DNA from: Chrysogorgia sp. JL179-B06
Taxonomy: Eukaryota; Cnidaria; Anthozoa; Scleralcyonacea; Chrysogorgiidae
Assembly: GCA_035772405.1 (NCBI GenBank)
Contig: JAYKKM010000193.1
Span: 3,101,001-3,165,000 of the forward strand
Length of the DNA stretch: 64,000 bases
Direction: 5' to 3'
In this document: piece by piece, positions 36,012 to 46,263 of the stretch
How positions within the stretch are numbered: the stretch's first letter is position 1
Layout of the letters: each line of letters begins with the position of its first letter
Position numbers and translations under genes: made by a program
Notes under the pieces: generated by a model
Seen by the model: only the letters and a program-made list of their open reading frames with translations
Databases searched by the model: none
What the model was told of the DNA's origin: nothing

Positions 36012-36474
36012 CTTCGCGCCAAAGAAACACGTGAAGCAGAATAGACCAATTAAATCGCTTGAGGTACCCTTCTGAACCTACCCTTCGTTACTTGGGCATC
36101 TCCAGTAACAATATACCGTAATGTTACACATAGTCTTTCGTCAGCTCCAATTGATTCCCGCTTGGGGTTTAATTTATTTCGCAGCATTCGGAACTGTTTG
36201 AAGAAGAACTCTGGTCAAAAAGTCTCAATTATTGCACAAGACAGTAGTACTCTCCCTTTAATTTTCTGCTTGCAAATATTTCACGTACCCAGAACCTTTT
36301 TGTACTTGTTTTTATGTTTCCTTCGCTTAATTCTCCGTCGCAATAGCAGAAGAATCAAGAGACGTCTTCGGTTTAACGTGGCCGCCATTTTTAAATTTTA
36401 GCGCGAACTTTGTAAGAGGAAATTGACCAGCGGAAAAAATTTCGCTCGAAAAAGTTGCAAATGGAAATCCAGCT
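36012..36474. repeat. 463 bp tandem duplication, unit 1
   Basis: Unit 1 starts CTTCGCGCCAAAGAAACACG and is followed immediately by an apparently identical unit 2 at 36475-36937. The junction has short identity (GGAAATCCAGCT ends both units). It lies in the Erg intron between the two CNBHD exons. The 79-codon frame in each unit has no recognisable domain. Confidence 0.92.
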
Positions 36475-36937
36475 CTTCGCGCCAAAGAAACACGTGAAGC
36501 AGAATAGACCAATTAAATCGCTTGAGGTACCCTTCTGAACCTACCCTTCGTTACTTGGGCATCTCCAGTAACAATATACCGTAATGTTACACATAGTCTT
36601 TCGTCAGCTCCAATTGATTCCCGCTTGGGGTTTAATTTATTTCGCAGCATTCGGAACTGTTTGAAGAAGAACTCTGGTCAAAAAGTCTCAATTATTGCAC
36701 AAGACAGTAGTACTCTCCCTTTAATTTTCTGCTTGCAAATATTTCACGTACCCAGAACCTTTTTGTACTTGTTTTTATGTTTCCTTCGCTTAATTCTCCG
36801 TCGCAATAGCAGAAGAATCAAGAGACGTCTTCGGTTTAACGTGGCCGCCATTTTTAAATTTTAGCGCGAACTTTGTAAGAGGAAATTGACCAGCGGAAAA
36901 AATTTCGCTCGAAAAAGTTGCAAATGGAAATCCAGCT
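36475..36937. repeat. 463 bp tandem duplication, unit 2
   Basis: Second unit, with no difference from unit 1 that I could see. Perfect identity in intronic DNA means a very recent duplication or an assembly artefact. Confidence 0.92.
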
Positions 36938-37489
36938 TTAGATCCTACTGAGTTAACGCACGAGCGATGTCTTTCGGACGATGTATTTTAGTATCCGCGA
37001 GATTTCAATATGGTATTAAGGTTTGTATTAGGGTTAGTATTAATTAAGGTTATTTTTCCAAAAAATACTAACCCTAATACTAACCCTAATAGTTAATACT
37101 AACTTTAATACGTATAAGTAAGTATAAGTAAGTTACCGAAACCGAGGTAACTGTTTAATATTCATTTTTAATACCATATATTGGATTCATTGAGATATCA
37201 ACAACACACGAAGAATAACACGATACCGTGAACTTGTAAAGGTCACATATCAACAATAGATAATATAGGGCGTGTTCTTCTAAACGAGACTGTCAATCAA
37301 ACTAAAGTATCTACTGTAGTTTGTAGTCCGCCGAATATCTCGAGGGCTTTGACCTCAAACAAGAAGTTCAAGTAAGAGGATGCTATATATGGTACATGTT
37401 GGTCATAACACATTGGGATGATCTGTTAAGAAGATTTATGAGTCTGCAGGGTTTGTAGGCTATACTATACGAATCATTCACTGTGGGCC

Positions 37490-37512
37490 ACAACTGGTAG
37501 CAGTTGTGGCCG
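37490..37512. repeat. Short perfect hairpin GGCCACAACTG/CAGTTGTGGCC
   Basis: Eleven-bp arms with a GTAG spacer, directly upstream of the recombinase-like frame. Confidence 0.85.
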
Positions 37513-37842
37513 CAAAGGGGAGTGCCTGATAAGCTGTTAATGGAAAGGACAGGTCATCGAAGCATACAGTCATTGCATACGTATCAAAGAACAAGTGAAG
37601 AAATGAAGGATATGCTTCATGGACAATGCCGTTCGGGTTTTAATAGTGTCGAAAGTCCGTGTAAGAGAGCCAAACATTGTGTGGATGAATCGACGAGTGC
37701 ACTGAGCTATACGGTGGAGAATAGAACGCGGGCATCGCAGGACAATAAGAAAGGCCTGGAGCATAAGGTCGTTGTGGGTCAGAGTCTAGAGAAGAGAGCC
37801 GTATTCTACTTTGATAATTGTAATGTTTTTTTTTTGAAGTGA
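37504..37842 (+). pseudogene. Tyrosine-recombinase C-terminal fragment (Crypton-like)
   Basis: A plus-strand frame, antisense to Erg and inside its intron. Residues about 7-35 read GVPDKLLMERTGHRSIQSLH, then TYQRTSEEMKDML. This matches the end of Crypton-type/DUF3504 tyrosine recombinases ('GVPe.li..RTGHRS...L..Y.R'): the GH box and the nucleophilic Tyr are both present. The upstream catalytic Arg and the rest of the domain are missing because stops precede it. The following ~75 residues are polar and unrecognised. It is a relic exon of a mobile element. A matching N-terminal type of fragment occurs at 59624. Confidence 0.7.
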
Positions 37843-38094
37843 CTCTGTGTGACTTTGTAATTGTCGAGCAGAATTCTTTGTAATTCATCAGCCCCTCGCT
37901 TCCCTTGAGAATTCAATAATCCCCTGGCTTTAATGTTGATTGGGGGTCACTAAGTAATTTTAAGAACTGTGGTATTAATATTAATATTGGCAACCATATA
38001 TATTAAAACCTCGCGGATACTAAAATTAAAAAACATCGTCCCAAATATATCACTGTACTTTATCTAACGCTACCCCTCTCTCCTTACTACCAAC

Positions 38095-38350
38095 CTAAAA
38101 TTGCTAAAACGTAATCGCGATCGTCGACAATTTCAACAGTGCCACGGGTGATGAAATAAAGGGTGTCCACTTCGTCTCCATTATACAGAATAATGTCTCC
38201 AGGAGGTAAATGAACGGTCTGTAACTTCAACGAAAACTCTCGCAGGAATCCTGGACTTGCTGCTAAAAAAACCTTTTTCTCCGAAATAAGCTCCCGATGC
38301 ATATGAACACATATGTCAGCCTGCAGACACTCCGGTAGACAACGCATGAC
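38095..38350 (-). CDS. erg (KCNH2-like): Erg-type K+ channel exon: C-linker end and first half of CNBHD
   Basis: The acceptor ATATTCCAG is at 38351-38359 and the phase-0 start joins GIDMNE from the previous exon. It encodes VMRCLPECLQADICVHMHRE, then LISEKKVFLAASPGFLREF, then SLKLQTVHLPPGDIILYNGD and EVDTLYFITRGTVEIVDD. These are the beta-roll strands of the ERG cyclic-nucleotide-binding-homology domain (vertebrate 'FPECLQADICLHLNR', 'APPGDTLVH.GD', 'LYFISRG.IEI'). It ends VLAIL plus one base of Gly before GTTGGT, a weaker donor. The phase fits the next exon exactly. It does not carry the cAMP-binding Arg pattern of CNG/HCN channels. Confidence 0.95.
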
Positions 38351-38359
38351 CTGGAATAT

Positions 38360-39304
38360 TGAAAGAAAAATACATGACACGTTGGTCGATCTTATCCGCC
38401 TCAGCCTTCCGCAGATAACATTGACTTCAGTCTGGATAACTCTTGTTATTATGCATTCTCTAATTTATTTCGATTTTGATTGGCTGTTAGCATACAGCTA
38501 ATTCGTGACATCGCTTCATGTGACGTCAATGCTCCAATATTATGCAAAAAAACAATGCGATTGTGAGAGTATTTTCAACGACGGTAACGTCAACGCGACG
38601 TCTTGGATGAGCAAGGAGATTGGGGCGACGTCGCGTCGACGTTGTCTCTAAAGTTGGATTACGATTTATTAAAGGCGAGCTTATACGGGCTTTCAAAGCC
38701 AGCTAACCTTCACGAAAACCTTTTATAATAACAAAAGATCCAACGTTTATCGCTAGACTTCAGATGACTATTGCGAACCACTTTCTAAGACGAAGCAGAA
38801 AGGTTCAGTTTCGCTTAATGTAGCAGTTTCTTGTATTTTTCGTTCGTTTGCTAAAAGGAGAACTGACCTCGCGAGAAACGTCTATATGCTGGTCCGTTTT
38901 GAATTCTAAGGCTCCTAAACGGCTATTTCCTGCATTTTGAAGGACATTTCCTGCATTTTTAACAGAAAAATTAAGATCATGCTGAAGCCCCTCCCCTGCG
39001 CGGTCCCTGTAACTGCTAAAACGTCAGCATCAGTAAGGCCAGTTAGTAAAGTTAAACGTTGATTCACTGATTAGATGGGATTTCAGAAACTTTGAAGCTT
39101 GTATGATCTAGAAAAATGTACTTATACTCCACTTCTACATTCAACGATTTGTGCTTGATTCAGCGATAAAACTATATCTAAAACCATCACCACTTTAGGA
39201 TTTTTAGTCATCCATTGGGATTTCAAATCCTTTATTATCTTTGTTTGCGTATGAAAATGTTCATTGAATACGGTTGCCGTCCGAGAAGCAAGAACGCCGC
39301 TTGC
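38360..39304. other. Erg intron, no recognisable feature
   Basis: About 0.9 kb without frames or clear repeats. A short CGTCAACGCGACGTC-type patch is at 38585-38645. Confidence 0.45.
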
Positions 39305-39305
39305 T

Positions 39306-39708
39306 TAACTCTTTCCTGTCCGGCTGAAAAACATCCAAAATTGAACTACCTCTTTGTTCTATTGATATCTCGGGAAATATCCATAACTGTTGCGAATAAA
39401 CCGGCTGTAACGTCACCAACGCTTTTGAAATACACATCATGTTAATATAAATTAGCATTAATTATCATAAATCAGGTTGAAAAACTTCCATTTTTCTAGA
39501 AAAGACCATCTTGCAAGCCCGCGTAGCATCAGGAAAATTCAAAATGCCACCAATCGCAGAGTTGTTTATGAAATCAAATCAAATTTGGCGTGTCAGTGGA
39601 TCTCATGTCCCTGGCGCTTGTCGAATTTCAATTTTTAATCTTGCGTTATCGTGTGCCGTGTTTTTCGATTGACGACTTCGGGGGTCTTCTATGACCCCTT
39701 TTGACTGC
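39306..39708 (+). repeat. Dispersed repeat B, copy 2
   Basis: Homologous to 20681-21115 in the same orientation, with indels near the middle. It lies in the Erg intron upstream of the C-linker exon's neighbour. Confidence 0.85.
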
Positions 39709-39752
39709 GCAGGACAGAAAAGCTCCCTATTATCGAGTTACAACGTCACTCA

Positions 39753-39820
39753 GGAAGTTAAAAAACACTCGGTTATCGTCTCGCGTGTTCTACACGTGTC
39801 TCTCGTGTTTTTTAACTTCC
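39753..39820. repeat. Hairpin with CTCG-type tip
   Basis: GGAAGTTAAAAAACACTCGG pairs with TCTCGTGTTTTTTAACTTCC. The tip region holds GGTTATCGTCTCGCGTG. It is 50 bp from the Erg exon at 39872. Confidence 0.88.
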
Positions 39821-39871
39821 CTAGTCCCGTAATTATTTATTTCTCAAGAACATAACTCTCTCTACCTTCAC

Positions 39872-40071
39872 CTCGTTCATGTCAATGCCATTCGTGTATG
39901 ACCATTGGTGATGGGCGTATTCTTCAATTCTGTGTCTTAGGTGCTTTGGCAACTGGTAAAAACGAATAAATTCTCGCATTTTTTGCATCTGTTCGTGAAA
40001 GTGAGCTGTGCTTGAATACAGACGTGCTATTATGGCGGCGACGTTTCCAAAAACTGCGGCGTAGAAAAGTG
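39872..40071 (-). CDS. erg (KCNH2-like): Erg-type K+ channel exon: end of S6 and C-linker
   Basis: The acceptor TTTTATCAG is at 40072-40080. The exon completes a Ser codon begun in the previous exon (phase 1) and ends in phase 0 before GTGAAG. It reads [18 protein letters not shown] (lower S6, vertebrate 'SLMYASIFGNVSAIIQRLY'), then [38 protein letters not shown] and TNGIDMNE. These are the A'-D' helices of the C-linker. Conservation is high and there are no frame problems. Confidence 0.96.
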
Positions 40072-40268
40072 CTGATAAAAAAAACCCAAAAGAATCTTTG
40101 TCAACGAATAAAAAACTCTTTGTAGTTCTGCTGTACACGCTGTTAAACTGCCTATACAGTGAAAGAATCGTCTTTCCATATTCTTCTTCTTTCGAAATTC
40201 GAATGTATGTTAGGAGAAATGAAGAATATATTTTAATTTTCGAATTATCACTTGCCGTTGTCTAGATA

Positions 40269-40541
40269 GGATGAGCATGAAAGCTTCTTGGTCAGCAGTC
40301 ACATTAACTGGATAGCATCAAGGAAATCCAGGTATATAATCGTCAGAATTTTGTCACTTAACCATAAAATAACCGCTAACCCCAAAACAACTTAGATCCT
40401 AACCCTAACCCCCCACCTAATGAGTTTTCTAACCCTAACCCCCCGCCTTAAGTGTCTTCCTAACCCTCCCACCTCGATTCCCTTGATGTTATCCAGTTAA
40501 TGTGACTGCTGACCAACAAGATTTCATGCTCATCCTCGATC
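40269..40541. mobile_element. Inverted-repeat element, ~58 bp arms, telomere-like core
   Basis: GGATGAGCATGAAAGCTTC through GTCACATTAACTGGATAGCA pairs with the inverted copy at about 40480-40541. The loop holds three CTAACCCTAACCCCC-type runs. No target duplication is evident. Confidence 0.8.
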
Positions 40542-40576
40542 ATCGCCCGGGTTATAGCAAATCCCTAGATAGGTGC

Positions 40577-40601
40577 CAGAGGCGTAGGAACGGACTTAAA
40601 G

Positions 40602-40634
<33 letters not shown>

Positions 40635-40805
40635 CTGAAGTCGACAAGCAGGTAATCAGTGACTGAATTTTTAAGGAGGTCCAGGTGTCCTGCCTCGAAA
40701 AAGTTTGAAATCTAGAACCTCGGAAAGACAATTTGCAGCACTTTGAGCAAATGTTTTCATCTATATAATTCTACAGCTAGAATATTTCAAATGAATCCAA
40801 GCTTC
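40577..40805. mobile_element. Poly-G member of the GCGTAGGAA family
   Basis: It starts CAGAGGCGTAGGAACGG, then a run of 32 G (40603-40634), then GCTGAAGTCGACAAGC and a body that is the reverse complement of 4081-4258 (to CTTGG/CCAAGC near 40805). It is therefore a rearranged or truncated relative of the insertion at 3770-4258. Confidence 0.75.
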
Positions 40806-41146
40806 TATATACGCGTAAATCACAATATATTGCGAGCCAACAAAACCCCGCTAAAACCGCAATGATTTCCCGGCTATATTTTATTAGTTAGCTGCTAATG
40901 TGATAGAAATCTCCGGAGTGCGCGGCATTATTGTTGGACAATGCCCCCGCTAAAGCCACGCATAATCCCGGCATGTCCGGGGTGCGGGGGATTCCACTTA
41001 CTAGTGCATAACCGGTATTCGTTTTTGGCACAAATAGAAGATTTCGGTTAAGATACCCGTATCTATGCAACGGCAAATGTACGTACAGGTATCTACGCAA
41101 CGACAGCGATAATTAGAAAATTGAAATGGGATTCTTCATTTCTCCT

Positions 41147-41417
41147 CAGGGGCGTCGTTACTGGCGGGGGGAGTTTTTAAAAAAACGGGAAAATTCGGGT
41201 AACAATGAACAATAGAAGTATTAAATTCGGGCAAACTATGATATAGTAAAGTAGGACTTTATACTAAATTGTGAGATTGCTTAAAGATAACGTATATGGC
41301 AACATTTGTGGTTGTTATGTCTTAATGTGCATCCAATAAAATTCGGGCAATTTTATAAAAAAATCGGGCAAATTCAACTGGACACCCCCCAATCAAGGTG
41401 GGTTCGCGACGCCCCTG
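41147..41417. mobile_element. hAT-like MITE with 8 bp TSD TTTCTCCT
   Basis: A 271 bp element starting CAGGGGCGTCG and ending CGACGCCCCTG, perfect 11 bp inverted ends, flanked by TTTCTCCT at 41139-41146 and 41418-41425. The inverted partner sequence at 40205-40225 carries the same site with one TTTCTCCT copy and no insert, i.e. an empty site. No coding capacity. Confidence 0.93.
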
Positions 41418-41551
41418 TTTCTCCTAACATACATTGGAAAGAAGAAGAATATGGAAAGACGATTTCGTTGCATAGCCATTTTAATAATCAGAAGTTTTTC
41501 TAAAATTAAAATTAACAACTTACAGAAATAAAAATGAACAATTCAACTTAC

Positions 41552-41954
41552 AGCCAATCAGCATAACGCAGATACTGAATATTTTCTCGGCGTTTGTATT
41601 TGGAGAGACATTGCCAAACCCAACACTCGTTAGACTGCTTAGAGTGAAGTACAATGCGGTGACATATTTCGACTGTTGACTTGGTCCACTGCTTGTTCCC
41701 CGAGAATTATTAATATACGGTTGATTGGTATCCTCTGCAAGCGTGTCCAGCCAACCACGGACTGTTGGATCTTTCCGTTCAATGCTCCCAATGGCATACC
41801 ATATGCAAGCCAGCCAGTGAGCAATCAGAGCAAAAATAAGCATGAGAAGACAAAGGACTGCTGCACCATACTCAGAATAATAGTCAAGCTTTCTCACAAC
41901 TCTTACTAAGCGGAGGAGACGTGCAGTTTTTAACAAACCAATTAAGGTGGTAGT
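41552..41954 (-). CDS. erg (KCNH2-like): Erg-type K+ channel exon: S4, S5, pore and start of S6
   Basis: The acceptor TTTTTTCAG is at 41955-41963. It starts in phase 0 and ends in phase 1 before GTAAGT. Residues 1-30 give S4, [19 protein letters not shown] then [11 protein letters not shown], with Lys/Arg every third position. Next come S5 ([20 protein letters not shown]) and a long turret with an Asn-glycosylation candidate (NNS). The pore helix leads to [12 protein letters not shown] with the GFG filter typical of ERG, then [13 protein letters not shown] of S6. Similarity to vertebrate ERG is high throughout. GFG (not GYG) and the long S5-pore turret separate ERG from most other Kv families. 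Confidence 0.97.
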
Positions 41955-42368
41955 CTGAAAAAAGACATCGCGGATTCAATTATTTTTGCAGTATGAAAAG
42001 GAGTAAAGATATTATACGTAATATATCAAATACGCGAGGAAAACTGTTTCATAACATATCCAAACACCAAGAAGTGTGTTTAAAAAACGAGGCGTAGCAG
42101 AATTTTTTTAAAGGAGTCTCCAGCCAAAATACAAATGAAGTTCATGCGAAAGATCTTACTGACCATAGTTTATTCCCAATGTTTCAGCATTGCTATCAAT
42201 TTAGTTAAGAAGATATGGCTAGTACGTGAAGTTGAAAATTTGAGGATTTTGACGCCATATTTGTTTTAAAAATATTACGTCATTGAGTGCTTCTTTATCG
42301 GCAGTGGCGTTGTTTTGATGGCGATTACATACTGTAGTGATAGCTGTTGGTGGGTGCTCTTTGGAGAA

Positions 42369-42935
42369 AAAGTGGTACTATGATCAAATTTTTACCTATC
42401 AATATTTTTACGTATTTATAAAGCAGAGCTGCTAAATATTACTTGGTCGAAACCGTTTTGCGATTCGACGATGGCAAGTATTATTTTTCTGACTCCGAAT
42501 CTGGAGTTGTTATGTCCGCCATTAATCGTTCATGTTCCTGACCAGCGTAACGAAGTGACGTCAGATTCTCAACGCGAAGACTCCACATGGCTAATTCTTC
42601 AAGTAAATCAAGGTCGTTTTTTCAAATTCTTCGTCTGAAAGGCTGAACATTTCATCTACTTCTCGAAGAAAACAAGTAACCTCGACTGAAATTCAGGCGT
42701 AGCATTGAGAATCTGACGTCACAAACAATATTACATTTTGAAATTGCGGGCTCACTTGGAACACGTATTTAGTAATGGTGGCCTAAATAATAGTGATTTC
42801 AGAGCTCAAAATACTTACTTCAAAATACCATTTTTTAGGGTTTTTTTACATCGATGATCACTTTCGACCCTGAAATACTGTTCTATGCTAAAGAAAATCT
42901 AAAAGACGAGGGTGAATTTTCATCGTAGTGCCACT
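42369..42935. mobile_element. TTAA-bounded repeat C, copy 2, in the Erg intron
   Basis: It aligns with 22182-22785. The right end AGTGCCACT plus TTAA (42936-42939) is intact; the left end AGTGGTACTATGATC is degenerate and lacks TTAA. Same orientation as copy 1. Confidence 0.85.
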
Positions 42936-43078
42936 TTAAGCACTTTAGTCCGATATAGTTATGCATTGTGAAGAAAATAATAGGGAGCTGCCATAAGTAT
43001 TTTTCGACATATTGAAGTTCTTCTATTTCTCTTTTTCATATTATATACAGTTCTTTCTAGCAGCTTTCATATTAAAGA

Positions 43079-43222
43079 CTTATTAACCGAGTGCGAGGTC
43101 TGTACGGTAAAGTATTTGCCTGAGGTTTTCGTACGGACCGAGTGCCGAAGGCGCGAGGTCAGTGCGAAAAAACCGAAGGCAAATACTTTACCGTACAGAC
43201 CAAGCAAACGAGATTAATAAGA
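43079..43222. repeat. Long hairpin, left end of repeat E copy 1
   Basis: GGTCTGTACGGTAAAGTATT at the left pairs with AATACTTTACCGTACAGACC at the right; the arms are about 50-60 bp. The tip is GACCGAGTGCCGAAGGCGCG. It adjoins the TTATTATATGGC end of repeat E. Confidence 0.9.
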
Positions 43223-43600
43223 CATTTATTATATGGCTTTTGGTTCATTTTGTTCTCTGTTTTTAACGTTGTGTTTGTCTTCAGATGTTGCGGTTTACCT
43301 TACCTCTGAGCTTGTTGATTTCGCTTCATGTTTACACGCGTTACTGGCGTTAGGCATTCATTTTCTTCACTTATAGATAAACAGCTTTCAAGAAAAGCAG
43401 CACTAATGTTCCAGGACGTGTTATTGTTCGAACTTTTTCAACGAACATACTCAAATCCTCTTTTATTTTCATCTAAATCAACTCAGAAATTTTCCCGCCA
43501 AAACTTACCGGTCCGGAAAAAGGCGTATTGCCCTCTCACAGCGCCGGGAAGGCAACACGAACCAATCAGCGTGCGCCATCTTTCTTGGCCATATAATAAT
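43223..43600. mobile_element. Repeat E copy 1, TTATTATATGGC / GCCATATAATAA ends
   Basis: Inverted 12 bp ends enclose about 375 bp that recur, about 95% alike, at 45163-45555. The short frame beginning MFQDVLLFELF is kept in both copies but has no known domain. The element sits just outside the exon that encodes S1-S3. Two other TTATTATATGGC ends are at about 47290 and 59438. Confidence 0.8.
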
Positions 43601-43634
43601 TATTCTTATTAACTTGAGCAACATCCCAGCTTAC

Positions 43635-44093
43635 CTGGTCTGTGTCCCCGATCATGAACAGTAATTCAAAGGGGATTGCGGCCAATATGTCAATGATAAA
43701 CCACGTCTTTATATAATGAATAGCAATCCGACAAGGGCTGCTGATAACTTCATTGCTGCTATCAACGTATGTCGTCCTAAAATTAATGAATATATCGACA
43801 ACAAACATAACATCGACCACATAATCAATGATGACCAATGGATCAGTGTGAACATAGTTAATGTCAGTGGTGTCTCTTGTGAGTGGATTCTGGTTCAGTT
43901 CTTCCCTTTCTTGATCCAAAGCCAGCACGAATGAAGCCATATATGGAGTGACCACGGCAGTGTATGTGACGAGTGCCAACACAAGCCAGTCCCAAATTGC
44001 CTTGAACGGAGAGTAATGGAGGATTGTCCACGGGTGCATAGGTGGTGACTGAAGTTTATACTCGGGAAGAACGTAAGTACCAAGAGATAAAAC
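43635..44093 (-). CDS. erg (KCNH2-like): Erg-type K+ channel exon: S1-S3 of the voltage sensor
   Basis: The acceptor TTTTTATAG is at 44094-44102; phase-0 start and phase-0 end before GTAAGC (43634-43629). It opens [18 protein letters not shown], the conserved pre-S1 segment (vertebrate '[15 protein letters not shown]'), then [18 protein letters not shown]1 is [21 protein letters not shown]2 is in [19 protein letters not shown], followed by [10 protein letters not shown]3 is in [19 protein letters not shown]. The acidic residues of S1-S3 that pair with S4 charges are present. It ends IGDTDQ, joining [14 protein letters not shown] in the next exon. Confidence 0.97.
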
Positions 44094-44517
44094 CTATAAA
44101 AACAACAGTAGATCAATATTGTTTTAATTTGGATTTTGTCTACGATACATCACAACAACTATTATAACATGATTAAATATAACGCCGCTTCTGATTGGCT
44201 GTCGTGTATACCCCATTTCTCGAGGGATCACGGGAATTTCAAGCGACAAATCAGAAATGTTCCAAATTTTCGGCTTCCGTAAGGAGAAAATTATTTTTAA
44301 TCAGCGAAATAAAGCTTGCTTTCATTATTTTTTGTTTTGTTCTATGCTATAAAAGAAATAATTCGTGATTTGGCGAGTTCAATCGATTTATCAATGCACT
44401 TGAGAAGATGGGAGAGCGTTCAAAACACTTACGTTTTCTTCATGCTCTCGCAACTTCTCGTGTGTATCCCAAATTCGAAGGAGCACGCTAAACCATGAAC
44501 AATTTCGTAAATAGTAT

Positions 44518-44999
44518 TATAAAATAACCGGAAGTAAATGAGTGACAAATCGCATTCTGCTTGGCCACTCAGCCAAGCTGAAGCTGTAACTAGATTTTGT
44601 GGTTTTTGACAAATTTTAACTCGTTTTAATTACAAAAATAAGTCAAGGTATACCTGGATACAAGTTAAATCAAGTTGTCAACACAACGAAATGTTTTACT
44701 TGCGCGTTTGAGTGTATTTTTCATCGCTGAAAACGTCAACGTGGTGTTGTCAAAAGCTACGTCGCAACCGCCTCTTATAACAAGGTAAATCTGCATTTTT
44801 CATTGCTTTATTGATAATTTAATGATATTATTTTTAAAAATAAATAAGAAACTTTGTCGCTGTGTGATTGGATAGTAGCTAGTCAAGATACTAAATACTC
44901 GAGAAGCTAGTAAAATACTCGGCTTTCGCCTCGTGATTTACACGCATGTCTCGTGCCATTATAACTCGATGATCACATACGTCACATTTTTTATTTCTT
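44518..44999 (+). repeat. Dispersed repeat D, copy 1
   Basis: It aligns with 49535-50042. Landmarks are ACCGGAAGTAAATGAG, ACCTGGATACAAG, CTCTTATAACA and a terminal hairpin (44895-44970, tip ACTCGGCTTTCGCCTCGTG). Both copies end near TTTTTATTTCTTAA. Divergence is moderate, with an extra segment in copy 2. Class unknown. Confidence 0.85.
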
Positions 45000-45006
45000 A
45001 AATATT

Positions 45007-45555
45007 AAAGACTTATTAACCGAGTGCGAGGTCTGTACGGTAAAGTATTTGCCTGAGGTTTTCGTACAGACCGAGCGACGAAGGAGCGAGGTCTGTGCGA
45101 AAAAACCGAAGGCAAATCATCTTTACCGTACATACCAAGCAAACGAGGTTAATAAGACATTTATTATATGGCTTTTCGTTCATTTTGTTCTCTGTTTTTA
45201 ACGTTGTGTTTGTCTTCAGATGTTGCCGTTTACCTTACCTCTGAGCTTGTTGATTTCGCTTCATGTTTACACGCGTTACTGGTCGTTAGGCATTAATTTT
45301 CTTCATTTATAGATAAACAGCTTTCAAGAAAAGCAGCACTAATGTTCCAGGACGTGTTATTGTTCGAACTTTTTCGACGAACATACTCAAATCCTCTTTT
45401 ATTTTCATCTAAATCAACTCAGAAATATTCCCGCCAAAACTTACCGGTCCGGAAAAGGCGTATTGCCCTCTCACAGCGCCGGGAGGGCAATACGCTTTTT
45501 TCCGGACCTCTCACGAACCAATCAGCATGCGCCATCTTTCTTAGCCATATAATAA
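45007..45555. mobile_element. Repeat E copy 2 with its hairpin end
   Basis: Hairpin 45007-45155 (tip GACCGAGCGACGAAGGAGCG) followed by the TTATTATATGGC...GCCATATAATAA body to 45555. Compared with copy 1 it has about 35 bp extra near 45480-45510, where GGCGTATTGCCCTC and its complement form a small hairpin. Confidence 0.85.
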
Positions 45556-45698
45556 AAGACCTTATCAGCTATTTTCGCGTCCTCTAATACAGAAAACAAA
45601 AATTTGTCTAGGGTCGCATAAAGCTAAATGCAGGCGGAGGAGGAGCACAAGATTATCAAAGACGAAGATTATGGAGGAGGAGAGATAATAATAAATAC

Positions 45699-46255
45699 TA
45701 GGGATGCACTGGAACCAAATTTAAAAGTTCCGGCCGGAACCGGAACTGGCCGGAACTGAAATAAGTTCCGACCGGAACTAACCGGCCGGAACCGGGTATC
45801 AGAGTAGTATCTTTCTGTTTGAACCAGTAGCTTAGTCTGACATTGTCTTTGTGGAATTAAGTGGTCAAAAAGTGAAAGTAACCCCTCATTAAATAATACC
45901 AGATAGAAAATTATTAAAATTGTCCTTCATATTTCCATTACATACAAAACTAGTTTTATAATGTTTTAACTTTTTGTTTTCCATACTGGTAGCTATCATG
46001 AACAATCAAATGTGAATACTGAATATTCTCAAGAAAGTCCTTTGTTTCCTAATAGTTTCTGTTTTTAATCGCGTTGACGCCATGCATAGTCTTAGAAAGA
46101 CTGAGCACTACAGATCAACCACTGACCATATTTTGACAAATAAGTTCCGGTTCCGGCCGAACATTTTTCATGAGTTCCGGCCGGAACCGGAACTTGGAAA
46201 AATCGGAGTTCCGGCCGGAACTAACCGGCCGGAACCAAGTTCTGGTGCATCCCTA
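45699..46255. mobile_element. hAT-like MITE with 8 bp TSD ATAAATAC
   Basis: A 557 bp element starting TAGGGATGCACTGGAACC and ending CTGGTGCATCCCTA, flanked by ATAAATAC at 45691-45698 and 46256-46263. TAGGGATGCAC is a classic hAT terminus. Both sub-terminal regions carry runs of GTTCCGGCCGGAAC-type palindromes, probable transposase binding sites. It interrupts a purine-rich tract. No coding capacity. Confidence 0.95.
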
Positions 46256-46263
46256 ATAAATAC

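Larger units (their letters stand above)
36966..38050. mobile_element. Inverted-repeat element family F, copy 2
   Basis: The left arm (CGGACGATGTATTTTAGTATCCGCGAG) is the inverted partner of the right arm at 38005-38046 (CTCGCGGATACTAAAATT...CATCGTCC). The interior holds TACTAACCCTAATAC-type repeats at 37020-37110 and a tyrosine-recombinase fragment at 37504-37842. Copy 1 is at 27868-28373. Its right arm comes within about 45 bp of the Erg exon at 38095. Confidence 0.78.
40166..41466. repeat. Inverted repeat pair inside the Erg intron
   Basis: About 60 bp at 40166-40226 (AATCGTCTTTCCATATTC ... ATGTATGTTAGGAGAAATG) recurs inverted at 41131-41146 plus 41418-41466. The right copy is split by a hAT MITE. 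Between them lie a smaller inverted-repeat element (40269-40541), a G-tract element (40577-40805) and unassigned DNA. The pair could fold the pre-mRNA next to the C-linker exon. Confidence 0.85.

Noticed and set aside
38087..44039. HCN or CNG channel identity
   Set aside because: The GFG filter with a long turret, VLSLG...LPEYKLQ pre-S1 segment, ERG-type C-linker and GNVRALTYCDLHKI block are ERG-specific.
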